A stretch of DNA of 13,276 nt, taken from the NCBI GenBank assembly GCA_946533615.1, contig CAMNBY010000289.1, positions 1 through 13,276 on the forward strand. Reading direction: 5' to 3'. The first letter of the stretch is position 1. Each line of letters begins with the position of its first letter. Source of the stretch: an uncultured Clostridia bacterium (lineage in GTDB: Bacteria > Bacillota > Clostridia > Oscillospirales > Ruminococcaceae). The position numbers and the translations under genes were made by a program. The notes beneath the pieces were generated by a model. That model saw only the letters and a list, made by a program, of their open reading frames with translations, was not told where the DNA came from and searched no databases. Positions 13,244-13,276 of this stretch are shown here, one piece after another.

Positions 13244-13276
13244 GTTTTGTCTTTTGCATCTTCAAATAATTATGCC

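Noticed and set aside
13239..13276. Short minus-strand open stretch entering from the right edge, possible integrase C-terminus
   Set aside because: Only about 11 residues before a stop, with no recognisable motif.

Overview
The window looks like chromosomal DNA of a low-to-mid GC anaerobic Firmicute, most likely a Ruminococcus-like member of the Clostridia. Reasons: strong AGGAGG-type ribosome binding sites, sigma-A type promoters, the secE-nusG-rplK-rplA order, a GH26 mannanase lipoprotein under an AraC-type regulator, and XRE regulators fused to metal-binding domains. The species call is inference from gene style, not from a marker comparison.

Layout. (1) Positions 1-2270, plus strand: the end of rpmG, then secE, nusG, an L1-binding mRNA leader, rplK and rplA, closed by a terminator. 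rplJ and rplL do not follow. (2) Positions 2306-7146, minus strand: a five-gene pilus operon read right to left from one good promoter. It encodes a signal-peptidase-like protein lacking the catalytic lysine, a two-domain pilin, a class B sortase, a small FctB-like pilin and a second two-domain pilin. It ends at a bidirectional terminator facing rplA. The set resembles the streptococcal FCT-type pili built by class B sortases: the sortase would join the pilins through their IPTG and VPTG signals and the SipA-like protein would assist. (3) Positions 7226-9425: a GH26 endo-mannanase lipoprotein (minus) divergent from its probable AraC-type regulator (plus). (4) Positions 9454-11458, plus strand: an operon of a TfoX N-terminal domain protein, a GyrI-like small-molecule-binding protein and a PfkB-family kinase. 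(5) Positions 11478-12966, minus strand: two separately promoted XRE regulators, one fused to a zinc-ribbon domain, the other to a degenerate desulfoferrodoxin-like domain. (6) Positions 13033-13276, plus strand: tRNA-Leu(GAG) with its own promoter and terminator, then about 65 bases with short direct repeats.

The items most worth follow-up are the pilus operon (especially the lysine-less signal peptidase homologue and the small pilin whose sorting signal lacks the LP of LPxTG) and the XRE-desulfoferrodoxin fusion in which a ligand histidine is replaced by cysteine. No CRISPR array, insertion sequence or complete integrase gene was seen.
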